A stretch of 64,000 nucleotides of DNA from Benthortus sp964440495 (GTDB lineage Archaea > Thermoproteota > Nitrososphaeria_A > Caldarchaeales > Wolframiiraptoraceae), in the NCBI GenBank assembly GCA_964440495.1, contig CAYTSD010000002.1:1-64000 (forward strand), written 5' to 3'. The notes below the pieces were generated by a model that had not been told where the DNA came from, did no database searches, and worked only from the letters and a program-made list of their open reading frames with translations. Of the stretch, positions 32,759 through 41,300 are shown one piece after another (position 1 is the first letter of the stretch; each line of letters starts with the position of its first letter). The translations under genes were made by a program, and so were the position numbers.

Positions 32759-33478
32759 ATGGGACACACGAAGCGTCTAGCGGCTCCACAGCACCTCAAA
32801 ATCTTCGTAAAGGAAGCGAAGTTCACGGTCACCCCTAGACCTGGCCCCCATCCCAGAGAGGAGTCAATCCCCCTCCTCCTAATAGTTAGAGAATATCTCG
32901 GATACGCTGAGAGGGGGGAGGAGGCCAAGAAGATAATCCGAATGGGGAAGATATGGGTTGACGGTAGACCCGTGAAGGACTACAAGTTTCCAGTAGGGTT
33001 GATGGATGTCGTATCAATCCCTGAGACAGGTGAAAACTACAGGGTTCTCCCAGTCTATAGGAAGGGGCTTAGACTAATCGAGATACCTGAAGAGGAGTCA
33101 GGGTTCAAGCTAGGGAAGATTATGAGGAAACTGCATGTCAAGGGAGGACACCTACAGATAACCCTCCATGATGGAAGAAACATCAGGTTCAAGGAGCTAA
33201 GCGAGGAGGTAATGTCCTACAAGACCAAGGATACTCTGAAAATCTCCGTACCGAGTCAAACAATCCTAGGATACCTCAAGCTTGAGGAGGGCCGCTACGG
33301 CCTTCTAGTAAAGGGACCCAAGCAGGGTCTACATGGAAAGATCCTAGAAATCCAGAGGGATGCTGTCTACCCTGCCAAGCCTATAGTTAAGCTCTCGACA
33401 GGGATTGGTGAGGTAACCTCTCTGCTCAGCTACATAATGGTTGTAGGGGAGGAGGAGCCATGGGTGAAGCTTCCATGA
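32759..33478 (+). CDS. rps4e: Small-subunit ribosomal protein eS4
   Basis: This 239-residue protein has the eS4 arrangement: HTKRLAAPQHLKI at the N-terminus, an S4 domain (SIPLLLIVREYLGYAERGEEAKKIIRMGKIWVDGRPV), a central domain and a KOW segment (GRYGLLVKGPKQGLHGKI). It starts two bases after uL24 ends and overlaps uL5 by four bases. Confidence 0.95.
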   Translation: MGHTKRLAAPQHLKIFVKEAKFTVTPRPGPHPREESIPLLLIVREYLGYAERGEEAKKIIRMGKIWVDGRPVKDYKFPVGLMDVVSIPETGENYRVLPVYRKGLRLIEIPEEESGFKLGKIMRKLHVKGGHLQITLHDGRNIRFKELSEEVMSYKTKDTLKISVPSQTILGYLKLEEGRYGLLVKGPKQGLHGKILEIQRDAVYPAKPIVKLSTGIGEVTSLLSYIMVVGEEEPWVKLP

Positions 33479-34008
33479 GCGTTCTAAAGCTTGAGAACCC
33501 GATGCGGAGACTCAAGATAGAGAAAGTGGTAGTTAACTGTAGCGTCGGCGCCTCCGGCCCCAGGCTTGAGAGGGCTGGTAAGGTTCTTGAGATGCTGACC
33601 GGTCAGAAGCCTCAGATAAGGAAGGCGAAGAAGACGATTAGAGGATTCGGAATCCATAGAGGCGAACCTATAGCGGTTAAGGTCACTCTACGTGGTAGAA
33701 AGGCTGAAGAATTCCTTGAAAAGGCTTTGAAGGCTGTGAACAACGTTGTCAAGGCTTCAAGCTTTGACGAGCATGGGAACTTCTCCTTCGGGATAAGGGA
33801 GCACCTCGACATCCCTGGAACAAAATATGACCCGGAGCTTGGAGTAATCGGGATGGATGTCTGCGTCCACATAACTAGGCCGGGATACCGGGTTGAGTGG
33901 AGGAGGAGAGCCCGCTCAAAGGTTGGGAAGAAGCATAGAGTAACCCCTGAAGAGGCGATAAGATTCATCCAAGAAAAGTTTGGGGTTAAGGTGGTGGGAG
34001 AAGAATGA
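33475..34008 (+). CDS. rpl5p: Large-subunit ribosomal protein uL5
   Basis: ATG 33475 forms an ATGA overlap with the eS4 stop; the start at 33460 would overlap by 19 bases and is less likely. The 177-residue protein has RLKIEKVVVNCSVGASGPRLERA, RGFGIHRGEPIAVKVTLRG and GVIGMDVCVHITRPGYRVEWRRR, archaeal uL5 features. It binds 5S rRNA. Confidence 0.95.
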   Translation: MSVLKLENPMRRLKIEKVVVNCSVGASGPRLERAGKVLEMLTGQKPQIRKAKKTIRGFGIHRGEPIAVKVTLRGRKAEEFLEKALKAVNNVVKASSFDEHGNFSFGIREHLDIPGTKYDPELGVIGMDVCVHITRPGYRVEWRRRARSKVGKKHRVTPEEAIRFIQEKFGVKVVGEE

Positions 34009-34166
34009 AGCATAAGCCTCCGAAGCAGAGGAAGTTCGGGAAAGGAGTTGTGAAGTGTAGGAGATGTGGGACAACAGTAGGCGTCATAAGGAAATACAAT
34101 CTCTACATCTGCCGCCGATGCATGAATGAGATAGGTCCCCTCCTAGGGTTCAAGGTCTATGAGTAG
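34005..34166 (+). CDS. rps14p: Small-subunit ribosomal protein uS14 (zinc type)
   Basis: This 53-residue protein begins at ATG 34005 inside the uL5 stop. CRRCGTTVGVIRKYNLYICRRC gives the C-x2-C-x15-C-x2-C zinc site, and it ends LLGFKVYE. It is short but complete and in its normal place between uL5 and uS8. Confidence 0.93.
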   Translation: MKHKPPKQRKFGKGVVKCRRCGTTVGVIRKYNLYICRRCMNEIGPLLGFKVYE

Positions 34167-34177
34167 GGGGCTGAGCG

Positions 34178-34564
34178 ATGAGTAGAGACCTTGTCTCAGG
34201 GCTCTTCACAACCCTCCAAAACAACGAGATGGTTAGGAACAGGGAGTGCATATACCCAGCCTCCAAGCTCATAGCAAACATACTTAGAGTTCTCCAGAAG
34301 AATGGATACATCGGCGCATTCGAGTATATTGAAGACGGTAGAGGCGGGAAGTTCAGGATACAGCTTCTCGGGAGGATTAACCGCTCAGCCCCGATTAGGC
34401 CGAGATTCAGCGTGAAGAAGAACGAGTACGATAAATGGGAAAAACTCTACCTCCCAAGCAAAGATATAGGAATACTGATAATCTCAACAAGCAAGGGCGT
34501 CATGTCCCACAATGAGGCTAAGAAGCTTGGACTCGGGGGAAAGCTGATAGGATATGTCTACTAG
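34178..34564 (+). CDS. rps8p: Small-subunit ribosomal protein uS8
   Basis: The 128-residue protein has DLVSGLFTTLQNNEMVRNRECIYPASKLIANILRVLQKNGYIGAFEYIEDGRGGKF and a C-terminal SKGVMSHNEAKKLGLGGKLIGYVY, the uS8 pattern. ATG 34178 is 11 bases downstream of uS14. Confidence 0.95.
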   Translation: MSRDLVSGLFTTLQNNEMVRNRECIYPASKLIANILRVLQKNGYIGAFEYIEDGRGGKFRIQLLGRINRSAPIRPRFSVKKNEYDKWEKLYLPSKDIGILIISTSKGVMSHNEAKKLGLGGKLIGYVY

Positions 34565-34577
34565 CGGAGGTGGAAGA

Positions 34578-35132
34578 ATGCCGCAGCTCCAGGAAAATAT
34601 TGAGAGGGTTGAAATCCCTGAAGGGGTTGAGGTGGAGATTCAGCCTCCAGCCAAGATTAGGGTTAAGGGTAGGCTGGGTGAACTCACCAAAGACCTCCTA
34701 CACATGGGGGTTAAACTCGAAAAAGAGGACAACGCAGTAGTAGTCAAACTCTATGGAAAGGGGAGGAGGGCTAAGTCGATGATGGGGACGGCGAAGTCTG
34801 TCGTCAGGAACATGATTACAGGAGTCACCCAGGGATTCACCTACAAGATGAAGATAGTTGCCTCTCACTTCCCGATGAACGTGAAGGTTCAAGGAGACCA
34901 GGTAATCATAGAGAACTTCATTGGGGAGAGATGGGCTAGGAAGGCAAGGATAGTCGGGGTTGGGACAAAGGTTGAGGTGAAGGGAGACGACGTCATCGTG
35001 AAGGGAATTGACAGGGAGGCAGTCGGGCAAACAGCCGCAAACATCGAGCAAGCCACGAAGATAACTGGGAAAGATGCACGGAAGTTTCTAGACGGAATCT
35101 ACATCTATGAGAAGAAGGTGGGGATGGAGTGA
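34578..35132 (+). CDS. rpl6p: Large-subunit ribosomal protein uL6
   Basis: ATG 34578 has GGAGGTGG 6 bases upstream, so I prefer it over ATG 34554 which overlaps uS8. The 184-residue protein shows VRVKGRLGELTKDL-like start, SMMGTAKSVVRNMITGVTQGFTYKMKIVASHFPMNVKVQGDQVIIENFIGER and GKDARKFLDGIYIYEKK, archaeal uL6. Confidence 0.95.
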   Translation: MPQLQENIERVEIPEGVEVEIQPPAKIRVKGRLGELTKDLLHMGVKLEKEDNAVVVKLYGKGRRAKSMMGTAKSVVRNMITGVTQGFTYKMKIVASHFPMNVKVQGDQVIIENFIGERWARKARIVGVGTKVEVKGDDVIVKGIDREAVGQTAANIEQATKITGKDARKFLDGIYIYEKKVGME

Positions 35133-35653
35133 GCCCGATTAGGATTCCGAGGTGGGTTAGGGAGCTGAAGCAGAAGCGTCCAGAGTTTGTTAGGCAGGAG
35201 AGCTGGAGGTATGTTAGACTCAAGCCGAACTGGAGGAGACCTAGGGGGAAGGATAGTAAGATGAGGCTTCAGAAAAGTGGTTGGCCACCCCTAGTCAAGG
35301 TTGGGTATAGAACGCCTAGAAAGTATCGAGGCCTCCATCCAAGCGGCTACCGAGAAGTCCTGGTATACAGGGTTGAAGACCTGGCAGGCCTAGACCCCGA
35401 GACCCATGCGGTTAGGATAGCCAGCTCAGTTGGAATGGCTAAGAGGCTTAGAATAGTTGAGGAGGCTGGGAAGCTTGGGCTTAAGGTTCTTAACCCTCCG
35501 ACGCCGCCGACTCCAGAGGCTCTAGCCGAGGAGGAGGTCCCCGAGATAGTTGAAGCACCCGTAGAAGAGGGTGAAGGTGGGGAGGAAGCCGAGGCAGAGG
35601 AGATGGGTGAAGCCGAAGCCCAATCTGAGGAGGAGAAGGAGAGTGAGGCCTGA
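35129..35653 (+). CDS. rpl32e: Large-subunit ribosomal protein eL32 with acidic C-terminal tail
   Basis: Starts with GTG 35129, overlapping the uL6 stop. Residues 1-130 match eL32 (FVRQESWRYVRLKPNWRRPRGKDSKMR and GYRTPRKYRGLHPSGYREVLVYRVEDL). The last 45 residues are a Glu/Ala-rich acidic extension, which is not universal in archaeal eL32 and gives 174 residues in all. Confidence 0.93.
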   Translation: MSPIRIPRWVRELKQKRPEFVRQESWRYVRLKPNWRRPRGKDSKMRLQKSGWPPLVKVGYRTPRKYRGLHPSGYREVLVYRVEDLAGLDPETHAVRIASSVGMAKRLRIVEEAGKLGLKVLNPPTPPTPEALAEEEVPEIVEAPVEEGEGGEEAEAEEMGEAEAQSEEEKESEA

Positions 35654-36093
35654 TGCCAGGTAAACTCGACTTCCAGAAGAGGGTTGCGGCAGACCTCCTG
35701 GGATGCGGTGTAAGCAGGGTTAGGTTCGACCCCGAGAGGCTCGAGGAGATAGCGGACGCGATAACACGGGAAGAGATAGGATACCTAATCAAGGATGGAG
35801 CCATCTACAAGGCTCCGGAACAGGGTATAAGCAGGGCCAGAGTAAGGAAAAAGAAACGTGGGCCAGGAAGCAGGAAGGGTGCAAAGTATAGTAGAGTATC
35901 TAGGAAGGAGAGGTGGATGGCTAAGGTGAGGGCCCAGCGTAAGAAGCTGAAGGAGCTTAGGGAGAAACATATGATAACGCCCTCAGACTATAGGAAGGTT
36001 TACCTCATGGTCAAGGCAGGGGCATTCAAGTCCATCGCAGCCATGATGGACTACATCAAGTCGAATAAGATGCTTAGGAGGGCGATAATGTGA
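35653..36093 (+). CDS. rpl19e: Large-subunit ribosomal protein eL19
   Basis: This 146-residue protein has KLDFQKRVAADLLGCGVSRVRFDPERLEEI, a KKRGPGSRKGAKYSRVSRKERWMAKVRAQRK basic helix and AGAFKSIAAMMDYIKSN, all eL19 signatures. It overlaps eL32 by one base and uL18 by four bases. Confidence 0.95.
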   Translation: MPGKLDFQKRVAADLLGCGVSRVRFDPERLEEIADAITREEIGYLIKDGAIYKAPEQGISRARVRKKKRGPGSRKGAKYSRVSRKERWMAKVRAQRKKLKELREKHMITPSDYRKVYLMVKAGAFKSIAAMMDYIKSNKMLRRAIM

Positions 36094-36668
36094 GCATGCT
36101 TAAGCGGATGCCTCCCAGGAGGAGGAGACTCGGACTAACCGATTACAGGGCCAGGTATAGGCTTGTGAAATCGGGTCTCCCGAGACTCGTGATAAGAAAA
36201 ACAAACCGCTACATAATAGTCCAAGTCATCAACTCAAAGGCTGGAGGAGACGAGACACTACTCACAGTAACCTCGAAGAAGCTTGGAGAATATGGGTGGA
36301 GAGCAGGCTTCAAGAATCTTCCAGCAGCCTATCTCACAGGCCTCCTCGCAGGACTTCTAGCAAGGAAGAAAGGCGTCAAGAAAGCCATAGCGGACATAGG
36401 ACTCTATGAACCGATTAAAGGCTCCCGAATCTTCGCGGCGGTTAAGGGATTCAAGGACGCTGGAGTCGACGTGCCAGCCAGCGAGGAAGTATTCCCAGAA
36501 GATGATAGACTCAAAGGCTCCCACATAAGGGAGTACTTCGAGACGCTGAGGAGCAGCGAGACACCGCCAATACAGTTTAGGAAGATGCCTGAGGAAGTCT
36601 ACTCAAATCTCGAGGAACACTTCGAGAAGGTTAAAGAGAAGATAGTCTCAGAGGTTGGCGGAGAATGA
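36090..36668 (+). CDS. rpl18p: Large-subunit ribosomal protein uL18
   Basis: Starts with GTG 36090. The 192-residue protein has RRRRLGLTDYRARYRLVKSGLPRLVIRKTNRYIIVQVI and GARKKGVKKAIADIGLYEPIKGSRIFAAVKGFKDAGVDVP-like core segments, which bind 5S rRNA together with uL5. It overlaps the uS5 start by four bases. Confidence 0.95.
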   Translation: MSMLKRMPPRRRRLGLTDYRARYRLVKSGLPRLVIRKTNRYIIVQVINSKAGGDETLLTVTSKKLGEYGWRAGFKNLPAAYLTGLLAGLLARKKGVKKAIADIGLYEPIKGSRIFAAVKGFKDAGVDVPASEEVFPEDDRLKGSHIREYFETLRSSETPPIQFRKMPEEVYSNLEEHFEKVKEKIVSEVGGE

Positions 36669-37288
36669 GCGCTGAAGAGGAATGGATTCCGAGAACCAAG
36701 GTCGGCCGAATGGTCAAGGAGGGGAAGATAACCTCGCTCATGGAGCTCTTCGCAAACCACCTAAAGATAACGGAGCCGGAGATAGTTGACCACCTCCTCC
36801 CAGGCCTCGAACAAGAGGTAATCGACATCAAGCTTGTGCAGAAGCAGACAGACGCAGGAGAAAAGTCACGGTTCAAGGCGATAGTCGTTGTCGGGAACAG
36901 AGACGGATTCGTCGGCCTCGGAACAGGCAAATCAGTTCACGTGGTCTCAGCAATCGAGAAAGCGATACGGGACGCCAAGATGAAGATAATCCCCGTGAGA
37001 AGAGGATGTGGAAGCTGGGAATGCGCCTGCGGAGCACCGCACAGTCTACCGACAAAGGTTGAGGGAAAATGGGGTAGCGTGAGAATAGAGCTTCTCCCAG
37101 CCCCCAGAGGCCTGGGAATAGTTGCCGGAGAGACGGCTAAGGCAGTTCTAGAACTCGCTGGAATACAGGATGTCTGGACAAGAACCTTCGGTGAAACAAG
37201 GACAACCCTATCCTTCGCGGGAGCAACCTACATGGCGCTGAAGAACACGAATAAGATAGTTCTACCCACAAGCTGGAGAGAAGTCTAG
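36665..37288 (+). CDS. rps5p: Small-subunit ribosomal protein uS5
   Basis: This 207-residue protein has the uS5 motifs RFKAIVVVGNRDGFVGLGTGKSVHVVSAIEKAIRDAKMKIIPVRRGCGSWEC and GSVRIELLPAPRGLGIVAGETAKAVLELAGIQDVWTRTFGETRTTL. Start ATG 36665 overlaps the uL18 stop. Confidence 0.95.
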   Translation: MSAEEEWIPRTKVGRMVKEGKITSLMELFANHLKITEPEIVDHLLPGLEQEVIDIKLVQKQTDAGEKSRFKAIVVVGNRDGFVGLGTGKSVHVVSAIEKAIRDAKMKIIPVRRGCGSWECACGAPHSLPTKVEGKWGSVRIELLPAPRGLGIVAGETAKAVLELAGIQDVWTRTFGETRTTLSFAGATYMALKNTNKIVLPTSWREV

Positions 37289-37311
37289 ACCACATAGAGA
37301 AGGGTATAATT

Positions 37312-37827
37312 ATGAGAGGTAATGTAGCTGAGACGGTGCATGGATTGAGCGGGGAATGCGGCTGCTACCTCGTGATAAGGATTAGAGGCGGAGTGAAGGC
37401 TAGTGAGGAAGAGCTTACAACACTTAAGATGCTTAACCTAAAGCGTGCTAATCATGCTACTATAATCCCGAAGACCCCTAGCTTTGAAGGCATGCTGAGG
37501 AAGGTTGCTCACTACTTAACCTGGGGTGAGCCAAACCTAAAGACGATAAAACGTCTCTTAAGAAGGATGGAGCTGGATGGAGGAAGCAGGCTTGATGACG
37601 CAACGGTGAAGCGGCTTGGATACGATACAGTCGAAGAACTGGCGGAGAAACTCTACAGAGGAGAGGTTACCCTGAGCCAGCTTAGAGAAAAGGGACTTAA
37701 ACCATACATCAGGCTGCATCCACCGAGGAAGGGGTTCAAGGGAACGATTAAGAAACACTTCAAGGAAGGAGGCGAATACGGATACAGGGGAGAAGCAATA
37801 AATGAGCTAGCGGTAAGAATGGCTTAA
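37312..37827 (+). CDS. rpl30p: Large-subunit ribosomal protein uL30
   Basis: The 171-residue protein has the archaeal uL30 form: VIRIRGGVKASEEELTTLKMLNLKRANHATII, a helical insert and RLHPPRKGFKGTIKKHFKEGGEYGYRG. It lies 23 bases after uS5. The expected next gene, uL15, begins after about 180 bases. Confidence 0.95.
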   Translation: MRGNVAETVHGLSGECGCYLVIRIRGGVKASEEELTTLKMLNLKRANHATIIPKTPSFEGMLRKVAHYLTWGEPNLKTIKRLLRRMELDGGSRLDDATVKRLGYDTVEELAEKLYRGEVTLSQLREKGLKPYIRLHPPRKGFKGTIKKHFKEGGEYGYRGEAINELAVRMA

Positions 37828-37933
37828 CACCTGCTCGAATCCATGACAAGTCCTCTCCCTCAGATTAGATACGCAGCCTGAGACTGGGAAGCATCTTTTA
37901 CGGTGAGTTGGCGGGGAATAGAAAAGCCACCAG

Positions 37934-37952
37934 AATCCCTAAAATAGGGATT
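37934..37952 (+). repeat. Perfect 8-bp hairpin upstream of uL15
   Basis: AATCCCTA (37934-37941), loop AAA, TAGGGATT (37945-37952) form a perfect stem-loop between uL30 and uL15. It is followed by CAATAAATAC near 37970-37978, a possible internal promoter. The hairpin could terminate, process or regulate the transcript. Confidence 0.45.
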
Positions 37953-38010
37953 GATTGGTGCGAAAAAGACAATAAATACTGGTTTGAGGGATGTGTGGGC
38001 GGGTTGTAGG

Positions 38011-38463
38011 TTGGCTACGAGGCATAGGAAGGTTCGTAAGAGGCGGGGAAGCCGAACCCATGGCTGGGGGCAGATAGGGCAGCATAGGAAGACTGGTGGA
38101 AAGGGAGGCCATGGAGCGGCTGGAAGACATAAGCATAAGTGGACTTGGGTTCTCCGCTACCAGCCCGACTACTTCGGAAAGAAGGGGTTCTATAGACCTA
38201 ATAGGAGGGAGATTCAGGCGGTAAACCTCCTCCAGCTCTCAACCATAGCTGAGAGGCTGGAGCGTGAAGGTGGCGAGAGAAAGAAAGGGAGGCTGGTTGT
38301 GAACCTCGCGGCCATGGGTATCGGGAAACTGGTTGCTGGAGGAGGCTTGAGAAAGCCTCTGCTCGTAGTTGTCGATAGGTGGACGGAGACCGCTGCGGAG
38401 AGGGTTAAGGAAGCTGGAGGAGAGATTGTTAAGCCAGGGCAGCTTAAGGGTGAAGGAGGTTGA
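38011..38463 (+). CDS. rpl15p: Large-subunit ribosomal protein uL15
   Basis: The family begins with a short basic stretch, so I start at TTG 38011 (about 150 residues), reading MATRHRKVRKRRGSRTHGWG; GTG 37993 is possible and TTG 37951 is not. It has the SRTHGWG-GQHRKTGGKGGHGAAGRHKHKW glycine-rich loop and a C-terminal GGLRKPLLVVVDRWTETAAERV. Its stop overlaps SecY by four bases. Confidence 0.9.
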   Translation: MATRHRKVRKRRGSRTHGWGQIGQHRKTGGKGGHGAAGRHKHKWTWVLRYQPDYFGKKGFYRPNRREIQAVNLLQLSTIAERLEREGGERKKGRLVVNLAAMGIGKLVAGGGLRKPLLVVVDRWTETAAERVKEAGGEIVKPGQLKGEGG

Positions 38464-39887
38464 GCAGCGTAAGAGAGACCTTGGAGACCTTTGCCCGCTA
38501 TCTCCCCGAGGTTAGAAAGCCTGTTAAGAAACTTGGGCTGGGGGAGAGGCTGATATGGACGGCTCTAGTCCTAGTCCTCTACGTGTTGATGAGCCACACC
38601 TTCCTATTCGGAGTCCCCCAAGCCTCTAACCTAGCTCAAAGGAACCCGCTTATCCTAAGCATAATCTTCGCCCAACGTATGGGAACACTCACAACCCTCG
38701 GAATAGGTCCAATAGTTACTGGAGGCCTCATCCTCCAACTCCTAGTCGGAGCCCAGATAATTAAGCTCGACCTCTCGAAGCCCGAGGATAGAGCAACCTT
38801 CACGGCGGCGAACAAGCTTCTCTCAATCGTGGTAACAATATTCGAAGCAGCTATCTTCACGGTCTCAGGGATGCTTGGGCAACTCACACCAGAGATGCAG
38901 GTCTGGGTCTTTCTACAACTGGTTGCGGCGACCCTAGTCATAATTATGATGGATGAGCTTGTGCAGAAGGGTTGGGGGCTTGGAAGCGGTGTAAGCCTCT
39001 TCATAGCGGCTGGAGTCGCGGAGAGCATCATGGTAAGCCTCTTCTCACCGATAATCCTGCCAGATCGATACTACCAGGGAATAATTCTCGCTCTTCTCCA
39101 AGCAGCGGTCACAGGGATGCCTGTGAGCCCCCTACTACTGAGAGGCCAATTCCCAGACATACTTGGACTCACAAGCACGATAGCCCTACTCCTACTCATA
39201 ATCTATCTAGAGTCCGTGAGAGTTGAGGTACCGATACAATATGCTAGATACTCAGGATACACTGCAAAGTATCCAGTAAAGTTCCTCTACGTCTCAAACA
39301 TACCGATAATCTTCGCCTCAACAGTCTTCACAAATATCTACTACTTCTCAAGCATACTCTGGAGCAGATTTAATCCAGACAATACAAACCAGCTCCTAAA
39401 CGTTATCGGGATGTTCAACTATACTCAGCAGGGAACACTAACCCCCATAGGAGGGCTGGCATACTATGTTACATCACCCTACAATATTGCACATGCTTTA
39501 AGCGACCCTGTGAGAGCAGTAGCGTACGCCGCAATAATGATAGTTTTCTCCCTTCTCTTCGCGAAGTTTTGGGTTGAGGTTGGAGGACTCTCAGCACATC
39601 ACGTCGCAGACCAACTCATCAAGGCTGGGATGCAGATACCAGGGTTTAGGAGGGCTCCAAGGGTTATAGCGAGGGTTATCGAGAAGTACATCAACACTGT
39701 AACGATTCTTGGAGCAATCGTCGTAGCCCTAATAGCCGTCTTCGGAGACTACTTCAACGCCTTCGGCGGAGGAATAGGGATACTGCTGATGACAGGAATA
39801 CTCTACCAGTACTATGAGATGCTTGTAAGGGAGAGGCTGAGTGAGATGTATCCAGCCCTAGGAAAACTGTTAGGTGAGGAGCGATGA
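38460..39887 (+). CDS. secY: Preprotein translocase subunit SecY
   Basis: The 475-residue protein starts with TTG 38460. It has ten hydrophobic helices. The first (LIWTALVLVLYVLMSHTFLFGVP) precedes the plug, LGIGPIVTGGLILQLLVGA is the second, and YSGYTAKYPVKFLYVSNIPIIFAS is the archaeal SecY signature. It forms the protein-conducting channel with SecE and Sec-beta and takes the usual last place of the spc operon. Confidence 0.95.
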   Translation: MSSVRETLETFARYLPEVRKPVKKLGLGERLIWTALVLVLYVLMSHTFLFGVPQASNLAQRNPLILSIIFAQRMGTLTTLGIGPIVTGGLILQLLVGAQIIKLDLSKPEDRATFTAANKLLSIVVTIFEAAIFTVSGMLGQLTPEMQVWVFLQLVAATLVIIMMDELVQKGWGLGSGVSLFIAAGVAESIMVSLFSPIILPDRYYQGIILALLQAAVTGMPVSPLLLRGQFPDILGLTSTIALLLLIIYLESVRVEVPIQYARYSGYTAKYPVKFLYVSNIPIIFASTVFTNIYYFSSILWSRFNPDNTNQLLNVIGMFNYTQQGTLTPIGGLAYYVTSPYNIAHALSDPVRAVAYAAIMIVFSLLFAKFWVEVGGLSAHHVADQLIKAGMQIPGFRRAPRVIARVIEKYINTVTILGAIVVALIAVFGDYFNAFGGGIGILLMTGILYQYYEMLVRERLSEMYPALGKLLGEER

Positions 39888-40387
39888 ACCCATTTCTAGA
39901 GATACTTGGAATAGCCATCGGGGTAAGCCTCCTAACAAACTATCTTAGAAGGAGGATAATGTCTCCAGCCGACATGGCTAAGATGGCTGAGTCCCAGAGA
40001 TTCAAGCGACAGCTCCTAGAAGCTAAGAGGAAGGGAGACCGGAAGACGCTGCAGAGACTCATGAAGAAGCAGGAATACTATAGGAAGATTGATGCGGAGG
40101 TGGGGAAGAAGAACATGATAACTATGTTCGCAACCCTCGGGATATTCTACGCAATCTACATGCTTCTCGGCCCACTCTATGGAGGGTACCAGGTTGTCGC
40201 CATACTTCCAGGCGACCTAACAATACCCTTCCTCTCCCAGGGGAATAAGCTGAGCTTCATAGGATGGTTTATATTGGCATTGATAGCTGTTGGGATGCCG
40301 ATAGCGAAGGTGTTCGGGGTAGGAGGAATGCCTGAGCTGAAAGAGGTGAAGAAAGATGCCTCGAAGGGCTCTGAGGACGAGAAGTAG
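39884..40387 (+). CDS. DUF106 membrane protein (EMC3/TMCO1/Oxa1-like insertase)
   Basis: This 167-residue protein has three helices (about residues 5-20, 83-100 and 126-146) and a coiled coil between the first two (AESQRFKRQLLEAKRKGDRKTLQRLMKKQ), the layout of the archaeal Oxa1-superfamily insertases. It follows secY with a 4-base overlap. In most archaea an adenylate kinase gene lies between secY and this gene; here it is absent. Confidence 0.9.
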   Translation: MNPFLEILGIAIGVSLLTNYLRRRIMSPADMAKMAESQRFKRQLLEAKRKGDRKTLQRLMKKQEYYRKIDAEVGKKNMITMFATLGIFYAIYMLLGPLYGGYQVVAILPGDLTIPFLSQGNKLSFIGWFILALIAVGMPIAKVFGVGGMPELKEVKKDASKGSEDEK

Positions 40388-40628
40388 GAAGCGCAAATAT
40401 GTTAGGACCCCTGGCGGTAGAACAGTCATACACTACGTTGATGAGAAGAGAGGGTTCCATCGATGCGCAAGATGCGGGGCGATAATACATGGAATCCCTA
40501 GAGAGAAGGACTATAAGCTGAGCCACAGCGAGCGCACTGTTGAGAGATACTATGGTGGAATGCTCTGCCAGAACTGCCTCGAGGAGCTTATCAGGGCTAA
40601 GGTCACGGCCGAGTGGGAGTCAGCCTAA
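40356..40628 (+). CDS. rpl34e: Large-subunit ribosomal protein eL34
   Basis: The 90-residue protein overlaps DUF106 by 32 bases. It has RALRTRSRKRKYVRTPGGRTVIHY, a zinc site CARCGAIIHGIPRE...CQNCLEEL and is full length. It is a TACK and eukaryote marker. Its last 26 bases overlap the cytidylate kinase gene on the other strand. Confidence 0.93.
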   Translation: MPRRALRTRSRKRKYVRTPGGRTVIHYVDEKRGFHRCARCGAIIHGIPREKDYKLSHSERTVERYYGGMLCQNCLEELIRAKVTAEWESA

Positions 40629-41193
40629 AATACTCCCTAACAGCTTGGAGAACTATCCTATAGACCGAGTCTTCTCCGAGGTTGCTTGTGTCGAGAACTA
40701 GATGGAATGGGTCATAGTCTCTTCCAAGCTCTATCCCGTAAAGCTTCCTATAGAGTTCAGCGCTCTCAGAATCCCTCTGCCTAATAATTCTACGAGCCTC
40801 CTCCAAGGGCAGGCCGCTTCGCTTCCTCATCCTCTCGGCACGTGCCTCAAGACTTGCCTTCAACCAGATATTGAATCCCTCTCTATACAGCCATGGAAGA
40901 ACCCAGCTATCAATAACGACGTCGCCTTCCTTCGCTGCGTCTAGAAGCTTTCCGTCTACAAGCTTGTCGAACTCAGGGTTCTTCAGCCTCTCTTCCAGAA
41001 ACCTCAACCCCTCCTCCGTCTCCCACCACTCCTGTCCACCAGGCCTATATCCACGCTCAACCGCAAGCATCTTCAACCCCTCCCCGCCTGAGAGATACCT
41101 CAGGCCAAGGGTCTCAGCCAACCTTTTCCCAAGGGTGCTTTTACCAGTCGCCGCAAAACCACTTATACATATCACTATTCTTCCACGACTCAT
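40603..41193 (-). CDS. cmk: Cytidylate kinase (archaeal AAA-type)
   Basis: Start at ATG 41193 is supported by TTTAATAAAGG about 28 bases upstream. The 196-residue kinase phosphorylates CMP and dCMP. It has Walker A ISGFAATGKSTLGKRLAETLG (about residues 10-28), a GDVVIDSWVLPWLYREGFNIWLKA segment, RQRDSESAELYRKLYGIEL (lid) and a C-terminal DPFHLVLDTSN. In other archaea cmk lies between eL34 and eL14 in the same direction; here it is inverted. Confidence 0.92.
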   Translation of the reverse strand: MSRGRIVICISGFAATGKSTLGKRLAETLGLRYLSGGEGLKMLAVERGYRPGGQEWWETEEGLRFLEERLKNPEFDKLVDGKLLDAAKEGDVVIDSWVLPWLYREGFNIWLKASLEARAERMRKRSGLPLEEARRIIRQRDSESAELYRKLYGIELGRDYDPFHLVLDTSNLGEDSVYRIVLQAVREYFRLTPTRP

Positions 41194-41300
41194 CATCTCT
41201 TCAACCTCCTCCACCTTTATTAAAGGAATTATTCGATTTCTTCCAAAGATAGGGACTGTGAAAAGGGATATAACGCTCCAGCACCATATTTAGAAAGAAG

